Positions 35,672 to 44,678 of a DNA stretch of 64,000 nt are shown here, in pieces. The position numbers and the translations under genes are program-made. How positions within the stretch are numbered: position 1 is the stretch's first letter; the number at the start of each line of letters is the position of its first letter. Source of the stretch: an uncultured Lachnospiraceae bacterium (lineage in GTDB: Bacteria; Bacillota; Clostridia; Lachnospirales; Lachnospiraceae); assembly GCA_902794825.1 (NCBI GenBank), contig CADBIU010000008.1, positions 1 to 64,000 of the forward strand. Direction: 5' to 3'. The notes beneath the pieces are model-generated. The model saw only the letters and a list, made by a program, of their open reading frames with translations, was not told where the DNA came from and did no database searches.

Positions 35672-35689
35672 GGCGCGGCGCGCCGCGCC
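35672..35689. repeat. Perfect 18-bp GC palindrome between glmM and nagB
   Basis: GGCGCGGCG is directly followed by its own reverse complement with no loop. There is no T run, so it is more likely a protein site, an RNA-stability hairpin or chance than a terminator. Confidence 0.6.
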
Positions 35690-35709
35690 AAGAGCACAAG
35701 AAGATTAAA

Positions 35710-36498
35710 ATGAGAGTAGTTATTCAGGAAAATTACGATAATATGAGCAAGTGGACAGCGAATTACATCGCTGCCAAGATCAAGGCGCACAAGGAAGACA
35801 GACCTTTCGTTCTGGGCCTTCCCACCGGCTCCTCCCCGATCGGCGTCTACAATGAGCTGGTAAGAATGTATAAGGCAGGCGAGATTTCCTTCAAGAACGT
35901 CGTTACCTTCAACATGGACGAGTATGTAGGACTTCCCAAAGAGCACGACCAGAGCTACTGGTACTTCATGCATTATTATTTCTTTGATCATGTCGATGTT
36001 CCGAAGGAGAACATCAATATCCTGAATGGACTTGCAGAGGATCTGGAAGCAGAGTGCGCGAACTATGAGGCGAAGATCGCTTCTTACGGCGGCATCGACC
36101 TGTTCCTGGGCGGCATCGGCGTCGACGGCCACATCGCTTTCAACGAGCCCGGCACTTCCCTTGCATCCCGCACCGGCCTCAGAAAGCTCACAAGAGACAC
36201 AAGAATCGTTAACTCCCGTTTCTTTGACAATGATCCGGAGAAGGTGCCCGCATATGCGCTGTGCACCGGCGTAGCTACCGTTATGGACGCTAAGGAAGTT
36301 ATCATCGAGATCAGCGGCCACAACAAGGCGCGCGCGATGGCACACGTAGTTGAGGGCGCTGTGAGCCAGATGTGGACATGCAGCTGCCTGCAGATGCATG
36401 AGAACGCGATCATCGCCTGTGATGAGTCCGCATGCGACGAGCTGAAGGTAGGCACCTACAAGTACTACCTCGACATCGAGAAGGACGAAAGACTTTGA
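35710..36498 (+). CDS. nagB: Glucosamine-6-phosphate deaminase
   Basis: 262 residues. The family motifs are LGLPTGSSPIGVYNELV, TFNMDEYVGLPKEHDQSYWYFMH, GGIGVDGHIAFNEPGTSLASRT and the C-terminal WTCSCLQMHENAIIACDE. It converts glucosamine 6-phosphate to fructose 6-phosphate plus ammonia, the catabolic reverse of GlmS. The ribosome site is weak (AAGA-type). It lies between glmM and glmS, an unusual place for a catabolic enzyme, suggesting that the operon tunes the glucosamine 6-phosphate pool in both directions. It is otherwise of ordinary length and sequence. Confidence 0.96.
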   Translation: MRVVIQENYDNMSKWTANYIAAKIKAHKEDRPFVLGLPTGSSPIGVYNELVRMYKAGEISFKNVVTFNMDEYVGLPKEHDQSYWYFMHYYFFDHVDVPKENINILNGLAEDLEAECANYEAKIASYGGIDLFLGGIGVDGHIAFNEPGTSLASRTGLRKLTRDTRIVNSRFFDNDPEKVPAYALCTGVATVMDAKEVIIEISGHNKARAMAHVVEGAVSQMWTCSCLQMHENAIIACDESACDELKVGTYKYYLDIEKDERL

Positions 36499-36569
36499 TT
36501 TAAAGCTGATGGCGGGGCTCTTTGTCAGTATTATGGCAGAGGGCCCGGTCTTATAAGGAGAATATTTAT

Positions 36570-38438
36570 ATGTGTGGAATTGTTGGTTTTACCGGCCATA
36601 AGCAGGCGGCTCCTATACTGCTAGCAGGGCTGAAGAAACTTGAATACAGAGGATATGACTCCGCGGGAATCGCGGTTAGAAACGGCGAGGAGCTGGCGCA
36701 GGTGGTCAAGGCTACCGGCAAGCTCAAGAATCTGGCCGAGAAGACAGACGGCGGCAACTCCCTCAAGGGTACCTGCGGTATCGGCCATACGCGCTGGGCG
36801 ACCCACGGCGACCCGACGCAGACAAACGCGCATCCCCATGTATCGGGAAACTGCACGGGATCCGGATCCGGACCGGTGGAGTCCCTTGTTGTGGGCGTTC
36901 ACAACGGTATCATCGAGAACTACCAGGAACTGAAGGACAAGCTGCTCAAGCACGGCTATCAGTTCTACAGCCAGACGGACACGGAAGTGGCCATCAAGCT
37001 GGTGGATTATTATTACAAGAAGTACAAGATCGGCCCCATCGACGCGATCGCCAAGACCATGGTCCGTATCCGCGGCTCTTACGCGCTGGAGCTGATGTTC
37101 AAGGATTATCCCGGCGAGATCTGGGTCGCCCGTAAAGACAGCCCGATGATCATCGGCATCGCGGACGATGACACTTATGTGGCGTCCGACGTCCCCGCGA
37201 TCCTTGAGTACACGAATCAGGTCTACTATATCGGCAACCTGGAGATGGGCAGGCTCTCTCCCGGCAAAGCTGTTTTCTACGACCTCAACGGCGATGTGAT
37301 CGAGAAGGAGAAGGTTGAGATCACTTTCTCCGCCGAGGCAGCCGACAAGGGCGGCTACGAGCACTTCATGATGAAGGAGATCAACGAGCAGCCCAGAGCC
37401 GTGCAGGATACTCTGGATTATGCCCTTGAGAACGGCCGCATCGACCTTGGCAAAATAGGGATCACCGACGAGATCATCAAAGAGATCACACAGATCCATA
37501 TCGTGGCGTGCGGCTCCGCATGGCATGTCGGAACGGCCGCACAGTATGTCATCGAGGACCTTGCGAGGATCCCTGTGCGCGTTGAGCTCGCTTCCGAGTT
37601 CCGCTACAGAAATCCTATCCTCAATCCCACTGATCTGGTCGTCATCATCAGCCAGAGCGGCGAGACGGCGGACAGCCTGGCGGCTCTTCGCGAGGCGAAG
37701 GAGAGAGGCATCAGGACCCTCGCTGTCGTCAATGTCGAGGGCAGCAGCATCGCGCGCGAGGCGGACTTCGTGTTCTACACCAAGGCCGGCATCGAGATCG
37801 CGGTAGCTACTTCCAAGGGCTATTCGGCTCAGCTGATCGTCACCTACCTGCTGGCGCTGCAGTTCGCGCTGGTGAGGGGCAGAATTGACGAGCAGCAGTA
37901 TTTTGACTACATCAAGGAGATCCAGAAGATCCCTGCGGGCATCTCAAGGATCCTTGAGGAGAAAGAGAGACTGCAGTGGTTCGCGTCCAAGTACTCGAAC
38001 ATGCACGATTCCTTCTACATCGGGCGCGGCCTCGACTTCGCGATCTGCCAGGAAGGCAGCCTCAAGATGAAGGAAATCTCTTACGTGCATTCCGAGGCAT
38101 ATGCGGGCGGCGAGCTCAAGCACGGCACGATCAGTCTCGTCGAGGACGGCATCCTTGTGGTCGGCGTGCTGACCCAGAACGAGCTCTTCGAGAAGACCAT
38201 CAGCAATATGGTCGAGTGCAAGAGCCGCGGCGCTTATCTGATGGGCCTTACAACTTACGGCCACTATGAGATCGAGGAGACGGCGGACTTCGTCATCTAC
38301 GTTCCCAAGGTGGATCCTCACTTCGTGGCAAGCCTTGCGATCATCCCGCTTCAGCTGCTGGGCTACTATGTGGCGGTTTCCAAGGGTCTTGACGTGGACA
38401 AGCCGAGGAACCTGGCAAAGAGCGTTACAGTGGAGTGA
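36570..38438 (+). CDS. glmS: Glutamine-fructose-6-phosphate aminotransferase (isomerizing)
   Basis: 622 residues. ATG 36570 is required because Cys 2 (MCGIVGF) becomes the N-terminal nucleophile of the glutaminase domain; AAGGAG lies 9 bases upstream. Other motifs: GHTRWATHGDP, HNGIIENYQEL, SQTDTEV, the SIS isomerase domains (VVIISQSGETADSLAAL, IAVATSKGYSAQ) and the C-terminal DVDKPRNLAKSVTVE. It makes glucosamine 6-phosphate from fructose 6-phosphate and glutamine, the committed step of hexosamine synthesis. It lacks its own leader ribozyme. Control would come from the one in front of glmM if the three genes share a transcript. Confidence 0.97.
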   Translation: MCGIVGFTGHKQAAPILLAGLKKLEYRGYDSAGIAVRNGEELAQVVKATGKLKNLAEKTDGGNSLKGTCGIGHTRWATHGDPTQTNAHPHVSGNCTGSGSGPVESLVVGVHNGIIENYQELKDKLLKHGYQFYSQTDTEVAIKLVDYYYKKYKIGPIDAIAKTMVRIRGSYALELMFKDYPGEIWVARKDSPMIIGIADDDTYVASDVPAILEYTNQVYYIGNLEMGRLSPGKAVFYDLNGDVIEKEKVEITFSAEAADKGGYEHFMMKEINEQPRAVQDTLDYALENGRIDLGKIGITDEIIKEITQIHIVACGSAWHVGTAAQYVIEDLARIPVRVELASEFRYRNPILNPTDLVVIISQSGETADSLAALREAKERGIRTLAVVNVEGSSIAREADFVFYTKAGIEIAVATSKGYSAQLIVTYLLALQFALVRGRIDEQQYFDYIKEIQKIPAGISRILEEKERLQWFASKYSNMHDSFYIGRGLDFAICQEGSLKMKEISYVHSEAYAGGELKHGTISLVEDGILVVGVLTQNELFEKTISNMVECKSRGAYLMGLTTYGHYEIEETADFVIYVPKVDPHFVASLAIIPLQLLGYYVAVSKGLDVDKPRNLAKSVTVE

Positions 38439-38493
38439 TCTGCGCAGCGTTTCTGCGCCCGACCGGCAAATTACAGTTGAATAAGTAAAGATC

Positions 38494-38537
38494 GGGAGCC
38501 TGCGGCATTTTCGGATGCGGCGGGCTCTCACTGTTTT
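38494..38537 (+). terminator. Terminator after glmS
   Basis: GGGAGCCTGC...GCGGGCTCTC forms an imperfect GC-rich hairpin (inner pairing GCAT / ATGC) followed by ACTGTTTTGG. It closes the hexosamine operon. Confidence 0.6.
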
Positions 38538-38612
38538 GGTTGAGAATAGGGACTGAAAACGGTAATATATCAGTAACAGGCCCGAAGCGGCCAAAGAAGG
38601 GAATCGGATCGA

Positions 38613-39305
38613 ATGAATTACGCGATAATCTTGTCCGGGGGGATCGGGACCAGAATGCATATGGGGGATTTTCCCAAGCAGTATTACAAGGTGAAAGGCA
38701 GGATGATCCTGGAGTATACGCTGGACGCTTTTGAGAAGTCCGGGTCGGTGGACGAGATCATTATTGTGATGGCGCCGGCGTGGCAGGAGCAGCTCGAAGA
38801 AGAACTGCGCGCCAAGTATAAGAAACTGCGAGGATTCGCGGAGCCGGGGGCGATACGGCAGGAGTCGATCCTGAGCGGGCTTTCAGTGTGCATGGAAAGG
38901 TCGGAGTCGGAGACTGACAAGGTGATCATCCACGACGGAGTGAGACCGCTTGTGAGCTGCGAGCTGATCGACGCGTGTTTTGACGCGATCGGGGAGTACG
39001 AGGCGTGCCTGCCGGTGATCCCCGCGGCGGATACGATCTACTTCAGCGAGGATGGGAAGGGCGTCGACAAGCTGCTTGACAGGTCGAAGCTGTTCATGGG
39101 GCAGTCGCCGGAGACATTCTGGCTTCATCAGTATTATAAGATCCATGAGGGTAAGAGCCATGAGTTCCTGATGTCGATGCGCGGGACGACTGAGATCGCG
39201 TATGTGGCGGGAATGAAGATCTGCATGATCCCGGGAGACCCCATAAATTTCAAGATAACGCATCCCGCGGACCTGCAGAGATTCAGGATGATCGTGGGGG
39301 AGTGA
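38613..39305 (+). CDS. IspD/TarI-family cytidylyltransferase
   Basis: 230 residues. AIILSGGIGTRMHMGDFPKQYYKVKGR is the CTP-binding start (key residues G-G-x-G-x-R-M and P-K-Q), followed by IIHDGVRPLVS and DPINFKITHPADLQRF. IspD makes CDP-methylerythritol for isoprenoids; TarI makes CDP-ribitol for teichoic acid. The first loop differs from typical IspD (LSGGIGTRM rather than LAAGxGxRM), and the neighbourhood is devoted to the envelope, so a TarI-like or other CDP-alditol role is as likely as IspD. No reductase or ribitol polymerase partner is adjacent. The ribosome site is weak. Confidence 0.8.
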   Translation: MNYAIILSGGIGTRMHMGDFPKQYYKVKGRMILEYTLDAFEKSGSVDEIIIVMAPAWQEQLEEELRAKYKKLRGFAEPGAIRQESILSGLSVCMERSESETDKVIIHDGVRPLVSCELIDACFDAIGEYEACLPVIPAADTIYFSEDGKGVDKLLDRSKLFMGQSPETFWLHQYYKIHEGKSHEFLMSMRGTTEIAYVAGMKICMIPGDPINFKITHPADLQRFRMIVGE

Positions 39306-39327
39306 CGTTGACATGATGATTGTGGGA

Positions 39328-39357
39328 GTGACGGAATCATTGCTTTCATGATATAAT
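39328..39357 (+). promoter_or_regulatory. Candidate promoter of the transglutaminase lipoprotein
   Basis: TATAAT (39352-39357) is an exact -10 box about 60 bases before the ATG. The best -35 at proper distance is GTGACG (39328-39333, 18-base spacer). A TTGACA occurs at 39308 but is too far away. Confidence 0.45.
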
Positions 39358-39417
39358 ATTTAAGGATATGTTTTGTTTATTCTATGAAACTGAAACGAAA
39401 CCTGAAGGGAGGACACA

Positions 39418-40881
39418 ATGAGAAAGTTTATAGGAGTTTTTCTTTCGATATCGCTTGCAGTATCGATGCTGGCCGGATGCGGCGGAGCTGCCGGCGCTTC
39501 TTCTTCGCAGCAGGGGGCCGCGCAGGAGACTGAGGCGGAAGCTGCAGAGGATAAGGCAGAGGAGACTGCGGACGCCGCGAAGGCAGATGCAGTGGAAGAA
39601 GCCGCAGCTACTGAGTCAGGAGAGCCCGCAGCTGCTGACGCTGAGGCCAAAGAGGAATCCCAGACTGTAGCATCCGCAACTGAAGGCGAGCTGCAGCCTC
39701 TGGCAGGGCTCAATCTTAACGGGTTCAACGGTCTCAGACCCATGGAAGAGATGGATGAGACGAATGAGCTGACCGCGGAAGATACGGACAAGATGGACAG
39801 AGCGATGCGCGCGTACACACCGCCGGCGGACTCTCTTTTGGTAAATAAGGCCAAGAACTATCACTATTACAGTGAGATGAACAGGGATCAGCAGGCTATG
39901 TACGACGCGATGTACATGTGCGCGTCAGATCCGACTAATCCGGACAACGTCACAGTAGCTAATATCTCGGTGGATCCGACCACTTCTGATTTCTATGAAG
40001 TGCTTCTTGTCTCTTACTGGGGACTTCTGTATGACCATCCGGAACTGTTCTGGCTCTACAACGGCATTGAGGCGGATATGTCCTTCGGCGCGCCTTACCA
40101 GCAGCCCGGAAACGGCACTTATATGGTTTACTGCTACTTCGAGGAGCCTTTTGACGACTTCGAAGAGATGATGACGAAGTTCAACGACGCGGCAGACGAG
40201 TTCCTGGCAGACATCGATCTGACCAAGAGCGAGGAAGTAGTCGCTAAGGATATCCACGACAAGCTGATCAATGAGGTCGCATACAATACGCCTGTTATGG
40301 AAGACGGTACGGAGAGCGGATACAGCAATCTGGCGCATACCGCTTACGGCGCGCTGGTTGAGGACAACAACGGAACTCCTCACTATGCGGTCTGCGACGG
40401 TTACTCCCAGGCGTATGTATACCTGCTGCAGCAGGCCGGCATCGACGCGGCTGTCATTGTCGGTATCGCAGGCAACACCGAAGCTGATGCGGGCGGACAC
40501 GCGTGGAGCGTTGTCAATCTCGGAGGCGACTGGTATGAAGTGGATTCCACATGGGATGACGCCGGCACTCTGGACGAGGCTGTAAACAGCATCAAGGATT
40601 CGGATCCTTTCAGCTACGGCTATTATTACGAGGCGCTGACAGACGCGGAGTACAGAAGCAAACTTGAGCACGCGCTCTGCTATCTGACAACTGCCGAGAT
40701 CACGAAGTACGAGCCTGATGATTATTATAACTACATAACCAAGGATCAGAAGTATGTTCTGAGCCTGTCCAGCAGCAGCGTGCACGAGCGCGCAAGCGAG
40801 AACACAGCGGGCTATGAGAACTATGGCCTTCTGATGAATCTGGCTCCGGTTGCTGAAGGCGTTTTGTTTAAACTGAGATGA
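39418..40881 (+). CDS. Lipoprotein with transglutaminase-like domain
   Basis: 487 residues; AAGGGAGG precedes ATG. The lipobox is SMLAGC (Cys 21), followed by an acidic Ala/Glu tether of about 70 residues like those of the other surface proteins here. From about residue 280 a transglutaminase/protease-like fold carries the triad: Cys in AVCDGYSQAYVYLL, His in GGHAWSVVNLG and Asp in VDSTWDD. The preceding helices (LYDHPELFWLYNGI) fit the extended family. Secreted members are proposed to crosslink or cleave peptides; the substrate is unknown. It has its own -10 box, and a GCCCCCAA hairpin follows the stop. Confidence 0.85.
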   Translation: MRKFIGVFLSISLAVSMLAGCGGAAGASSSQQGAAQETEAEAAEDKAEETADAAKADAVEEAAATESGEPAAADAEAKEESQTVASATEGELQPLAGLNLNGFNGLRPMEEMDETNELTAEDTDKMDRAMRAYTPPADSLLVNKAKNYHYYSEMNRDQQAMYDAMYMCASDPTNPDNVTVANISVDPTTSDFYEVLLVSYWGLLYDHPELFWLYNGIEADMSFGAPYQQPGNGTYMVYCYFEEPFDDFEEMMTKFNDAADEFLADIDLTKSEEVVAKDIHDKLINEVAYNTPVMEDGTESGYSNLAHTAYGALVEDNNGTPHYAVCDGYSQAYVYLLQQAGIDAAVIVGIAGNTEADAGGHAWSVVNLGGDWYEVDSTWDDAGTLDEAVNSIKDSDPFSYGYYYEALTDAEYRSKLEHALCYLTTAEITKYEPDDYYNYITKDQKYVLSLSSSSVHERASENTAGYENYGLLMNLAPVAEGVLFKLR

Positions 40882-40961
40882 CGGCGTTTGCCCCCAATGT
40901 CCCTGATGGGATTTTGGGGGCGGCGTTACTTGATTGATTATGCTACTACGGAGGATTTACC

Positions 40962-41495
40962 ATGGGAATGGATATTAAGAAGCTTGAAGAACAGATCCGC
41001 GATCTGCCCATCGAAGGGCAGGGCGCCAAAAGAGACCTGCTCCCCCTGTATGCGAACAGCGAAGCTGTCGACGCGCTGATCAAATATCTTGCGGAACCTT
41101 TTCACGGAAAAGTTGATTATGTTTGCTCCCCTGAACCTCTGGGCTTTATTGTCGGAAGTATGCTCGCGCGTGAACTTGGAGTCGGTCTTGTCGTGATCAG
41201 GAGAAACCAGCAGTTCTGGATCGATCCCGAGGAGCAGGTGACTGCCTCTTACATCAATCACAGGGATAAGGTCACAGTGCTCGTCACGGAGAGAAAACTC
41301 CTTCCCGCAGGCAGCAGGGTCCTGCTGGCAGACGACTGGATGAGCACGGCGGCTACTATGCAGGCCTGCGCGACGGTGATCGAAGAAGCAGGATGCAAAG
41401 TGGCGGGGTTTGCCGCAGTGGGGACGGATGACCGGTCCGGCGTGCGGAATATCATTGATTCGGGAAGTGTGAGATTTGTCTATTCTGAGAAATAA
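40962..41495 (+). CDS. Phosphoribosyltransferase-family protein
   Basis: 177 residues; CGGAGG lies about 6 bases before ATG. The PRPP-binding motif reads RVLLADDWMSTAATMQA, close to the DD-x-x-x-T-G-x-T pattern of type I PRTases, but the usual TGGT is here STAAT. VDYVCSPEPLGFIVGSMLA corresponds to the substrate loop of adenine PRTases. It may salvage a purine base or be a regulator that has kept the fold; the changed PRPP loop argues for caution. It overlaps the next gene by 20 bases. Confidence 0.8.
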   Translation: MGMDIKKLEEQIRDLPIEGQGAKRDLLPLYANSEAVDALIKYLAEPFHGKVDYVCSPEPLGFIVGSMLARELGVGLVVIRRNQQFWIDPEEQVTASYINHRDKVTVLVTERKLLPAGSRVLLADDWMSTAATMQACATVIEEAGCKVAGFAAVGTDDRSGVRNIIDSGSVRFVYSEK

Positions 41496-41952
41496 GAAGT
41501 TTACGATCATTGTCATCGCCATCATGGCGTTCATCTTTTTCCAGTCGGCGCTGCCGGCGGATCTTTCCAGCGAGGAGAGCGGAAGGGTCGTCGATTTGAT
41601 CGTCCGGCTGTTCCAGGGCGTCGCGCCGATCGACAGAGAGACGCTGGTTTTCATAGTTCGTAAAGGGGCCCACTTTGCGGAGTATATGATCCTTGGCGGG
41701 TTCCTGGTTCCGGCGGTGAAGGAGTGGATGGCAGTAGATACAACTCCTGTTCCTGTAGTGAGGGAAAGGATTACAGCGTGGCTGGCGGGAACCCTGTATG
41801 CGATGACAGACGAGATCCATCAGTCTTTCGTGCCCGGAAGGAGCTGTGAACTGAGAGACATGGGAATTGACAGCTGCGGAGTGTTGGCAGGCGTATTGGT
41901 CGTAAGTTTGGTAATCTGGTTTAAAGAGCACCGTTCACTGAATGTGGGCTAA
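41476..41952 (+). CDS. VanZ family membrane protein
   Basis: 158 residues from a TTG start inside the end of the previous gene, implying translational coupling. Four helices and the VanZ signatures are present: VRKGAHFAEYMILGGFL and YAMTDEIHQSFVPGRSCELRDMGIDSCGVLAGV. VanZ-like proteins affect envelope integrity and, in one case, teicoplanin tolerance; their biochemistry is not settled. No ATG is available, and upstream in-frame sequence would extend far into the previous gene. The VanY-like gene at 6132 is 35 kb away, so this is not a van operon. Confidence 0.87.
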   Translation: MSILRNKKFTIIVIAIMAFIFFQSALPADLSSEESGRVVDLIVRLFQGVAPIDRETLVFIVRKGAHFAEYMILGGFLVPAVKEWMAVDTTPVPVVRERITAWLAGTLYAMTDEIHQSFVPGRSCELRDMGIDSCGVLAGVLVVSLVIWFKEHRSLNVG

Positions 41953-42013
41953 GCGGTAGACTAGTATCGAAATCGACTAAATTAGCTTATAAAGGGTGGA
42001 ATATCATCATAAG

Positions 42014-42061
42014 AATCTGAATGACTGTCACCTGCTGGTGAACGGCCATTCGGATTTTTTT
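42014..42061 (+). terminator. Terminator after the VanZ gene
   Basis: AATCTGAATG pairs with CATTCGGATT (one G-U), with an inner CACC / GGTG hairpin, followed by a run of seven T. Confidence 0.85.
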
Positions 42062-42119
42062 GTTGTGATTTTCCGTCAAAAATGTCGGCTGCATGAAAAA
42101 GGGCTTCTGAATCAGAAAA

Positions 42120-42137
42120 GGGCCTCAGAAGAGGCCC
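42120..42137 (-). terminator. Terminator of the leftward HAD gene
   Basis: A perfect GGGCCTC / GAGGCCC stem with a four-base loop overlaps the stop codon; the leftward transcript continues into CTTTTCTG and a later T run. Confidence 0.65.
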
Positions 42138-42901
42138 AGGGTGACGCAGGCGTTATAGATGCCGTCGTCTTCGACGTTTGTGGTGATGAGATCGGCTTTG
42201 GCTTTAAGTTCGGGACAGGCGTTGCCCATGGCGACTTTGGTCCAGTCGTCAGTGAACATGGACATGTCGTTGAGGGCGTCGCCGAATACGATGGCGTCGC
42301 TGTAGTCGGCGCCGAGTCTGTCCAGGATCTGTTTGATGCCGACGGACTTGTCGGTAGGCTCGACGAAGAAGTATTCGTTGTGGTAGCGGCACCAGGGGAG
42401 TTCCCTGAGAGTCTCCAGTTTCTGCTCTTCGCCGGGGAGGCAGGCAATGTAGGCTTTGTATATTTTGTCATAAGCGCGGGGATCGAGGCCCGGCACGACG
42501 CGGGTCTTCATGTAGGGGTCATGGGTGAAGTCCTCGAAGCGGCTGTCGGGCGCAGTGCGGTAGACGGTGTTGTCGGTCTGGATGGCCCAGGGCATGCCAA
42601 GGGCGTCGCACTCGTCGATGAGGCGGACGACAGGCTCCCCCGGCAGCGGGATCGCGCCATAGAATTTGTCGTCAATGGTGATGCCGTAGCCGCCGTCGCT
42701 GACCATGTTCGTGAAGCTGAGTTCGTGCATGCAGTCGACGGCCATCGCCTGGAGGCGGCCGGTGGCAATGCAGAGAAAATGACCCGCTGCGCGGCATTTT
42801 TCAAGTGCGAGGACTGTGGAGTCGGGGATGTAGGTGTCGTGATACCCGCCGGCGAGCAGCGTTCCGTCGATGTCAAAAAAGAGATATCTTTTGCGGTTCA
42901 T
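42125..42901 (-). CDS. Cof-type HAD-IIB sugar phosphatase
   Basis: 258 residues; the ATG follows CAGGAG by 8 bases. HAD motifs: FFDIDGTLL (nucleophile Asp), ATGR in CIATGRLQAM, a Lys in the third motif region (DKSVGIKQIL) and FGDALNDMSMF. The large C2-type cap between motifs 2 and 3 puts it in the Cof/YbiV group, which dephosphorylates sugar phosphates and cofactors. The specific substrate cannot be predicted. It forms a leftward pair with the next gene upstream, each with a good ribosome site, separated by 65 bases. Confidence 0.9.
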   Translation of the reverse strand: MNRKRYLFFDIDGTLLAGGYHDTYIPDSTVLALEKCRAAGHFLCIATGRLQAMAVDCMHELSFTNMVSDGGYGITIDDKFYGAIPLPGEPVVRLIDECDALGMPWAIQTDNTVYRTAPDSRFEDFTHDPYMKTRVVPGLDPRAYDKIYKAYIACLPGEEQKLETLRELPWCRYHNEYFFVEPTDKSVGIKQILDRLGADYSDAIVFGDALNDMSMFTDDWTKVAMGNACPELKAKADLITTNVEDDGIYNACVTLGLF

Positions 42902-42966
42902 TAATTACTCCTGTTTGTGATGAGCCTGTAATTCTCGTATAATGTTAACATATGGATGCGCTTTGT

Positions 42967-43713
42967 CTACAGGTTGCCTGCCAGGAAATCCTTGGTCAGC
43001 CCGAAGAACTCCCGGAACATGTTGTTGGGGAGGTAAACGGGGTCTGACGGCGCTGCGATCGCATATACGTTGGTGAGGCCCTGTTTGCGGGCGAGGGCTG
43101 TCGCGCGGGTGACGTGGAAGTTGTTGGTCACCAGCGCGGTGGAGGCGTCCGGAGAGGACATGAGCTGCTTGCTGAACTGAATGTTCTGGACTGTGTTGCG
43201 AGCCTGGTCTTCGACGAGGATGCGAGCGGGATCGATGCCCTGCGCTGTGAGGTATTGTTTCATGCCTTCGCCTTCGGTGAGGGGCTCACCTTCACCTTTG
43301 CCGCCGGTGACGATGCAGAGGGTGGATTCGTTTTCTTTCAGGTAGTCGACGGCCGCGTCGAGGCGGTATTTGAGAACGGCGCTGGGGCCGTCTTCGCGGA
43401 CCTGGGCTCCGAGAACGATCAGGTAATCGAGGCCTTCCGGAGCGCGGCTGCCGAAGCCGCGCAGCACAAAACCCTCACAGATGATAAAGAGGAGTATTAC
43501 TGCGGCTGCGGCAATGAGGAGGAGGGCTTTCAGTATTTTGGGCAATCTGTCGTAGAAACGGATGCGGGCGAGGAAGCCAAGCAGAAGGAAGCAGGCGCCC
43601 AGGGCGAGCCAGACGGCGTAGAACATGGTGCCGCTGCGGATCAGGAAGACCGCGATGCCGTACAGGACGCAAAGTATTCCGATTATCATGAATAAAATGG
43701 CGGGAAATGTCAT
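42967..43713 (-). CDS. YdcF/SanA-type (DUF218) membrane protein
   Basis: 248 residues; AAGGAGG lies 9 bases before the ATG. Three to four N-terminal helices are followed by a DUF218 domain: DYLIVLGAQVREDGPSAVLKYRLDAAVDYL, CIVTGGKGEGEPLTEGEGM, RILVEDQARNTVQNIQFSKQL and ALVTNNFHVTRATALARKQG. DUF218 proteins such as SanA and ElyC act at the envelope (barrier function, lipid carrier use) by an unclear mechanism. The gene runs divergently from the TPR gene. Confidence 0.9.
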   Translation of the reverse strand: MTFPAILFMIIGILCVLYGIAVFLIRSGTMFYAVWLALGACFLLLGFLARIRFYDRLPKILKALLLIAAAAVILLFIICEGFVLRGFGSRAPEGLDYLIVLGAQVREDGPSAVLKYRLDAAVDYLKENESTLCIVTGGKGEGEPLTEGEGMKQYLTAQGIDPARILVEDQARNTVQNIQFSKQLMSSPDASTALVTNNFHVTRATALARKQGLTNVYAIAAPSDPVYLPNNMFREFFGLTKDFLAGNL

Positions 43714-43820
43714 TTTGGGGAGCCTCCTTAAGTACTGTTGGGAGAATTGTAAGCCCTCGAAGGGCGTCCGGTCAACCGGGTGACAGGGGAGGCGATATTT
43801 TGACCGGGAAGGGAGACGAG

Positions 43821-44678
43821 ATGCTGAACGAGGAGTCTATGGAGACTATCAAACCGGTACCGCAGAGGCGCATTGCGGATAAGATGAATGAGTACATGAG
43901 CCGCCGGGACTACGCGGGGGCGGAGCGGCATCTGCTCTACTGGCTCGCGGAGGCGGAGCTGGGACGGGACCTGCAGGGGCAGTTGATGCTCCGAAATGAG
44001 ATGGTAGGGCACTATCGCAAGACCGCGCAGCGCGAAAAGGCAATGGAGAGCGCAGGGAAGGCGTTGGAACTGCTGGCGGAGCTCGGGATGGAGGATTCTA
44101 TCTCCGCGGGTACGACTTATGTCAATATTGCGACGGCGTGCAATGCTTTTGGCGAGTACGAGCGGTCGCTGGAGCTGTTCGAGAAAGCGCGGGCGGTCTA
44201 TGAAGGCAGCGCTTATGTGGAGCCGCGGCTTCTGGGCGGCCTATATAACAATATGGCGTTGACATGCACTGCTCTGTCAAAATATGATGAAGCTCTGGAT
44301 CTCTACGAAAAAGCGATCGCTGTCATGGCGAAGGTGCAGGACGGCGAGCTGGAGCAGGCGATCACCTGTCTCAACATGGCCGACGCGGTGGAAGCCGGAG
44401 CCGGCATGGAAGAGGGGGAGAGCAGGATTTTTGAACTGGTGGAGCGCGCGGAGGAACTGCTGGACAACAAAGGCAGGGAACTGCTGTGCCCGAACGGTGA
44501 AACGTCGGTCTTGGAAACACCCGGAGCGCTGAAGGCGCTTCCGGCTGATGAGAAAGCGCGGATTGGCTACTATGCTTTTGTGTGCGAGAAATGCGCGCCT
44601 GTTTTTGAATATTACGGCTATTTCCTGACGGCAAATAAGCTCAGGGAGACGGCTGAGAAGATCTATGCGGCCGAATGA
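43821..44678 (+). CDS. Tetratricopeptide-repeat protein
   Basis: 285 residues from ATG 43821 with AAGGGAG 5-6 bases upstream; longer in-frame readings start without a ribosome site. Several TPR units are visible: KAMESAGKALELLAELGMED, ATACNAFGEYERSLELFEKA and NNMALTCTALSKYDEALDLYEKAIAVM. The domain normally mediates protein contact. A partly different C-terminus ends EYYGYFLTANKLRETAEKIYAAE. The DUF4037 gene follows, and this TPR-DUF4037 order suggests a functional pair. The stop region is duplicated in tandem just downstream. Confidence 0.85.
   Translation: MLNEESMETIKPVPQRRIADKMNEYMSRRDYAGAERHLLYWLAEAELGRDLQGQLMLRNEMVGHYRKTAQREKAMESAGKALELLAELGMEDSISAGTTYVNIATACNAFGEYERSLELFEKARAVYEGSAYVEPRLLGGLYNNMALTCTALSKYDEALDLYEKAIAVMAKVQDGELEQAITCLNMADAVEAGAGMEEGESRIFELVERAEELLDNKGRELLCPNGETSVLETPGALKALPADEKARIGYYAFVCEKCAPVFEYYGYFLTANKLRETAEKIYAAE

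Noticed and set aside
36499..36569. Possible glmS ribozyme directly before glmS
   Set aside because: Only 71 bases are available and the conserved blocks (GCGCC, GACGAGG, TCGGCGG) are absent.
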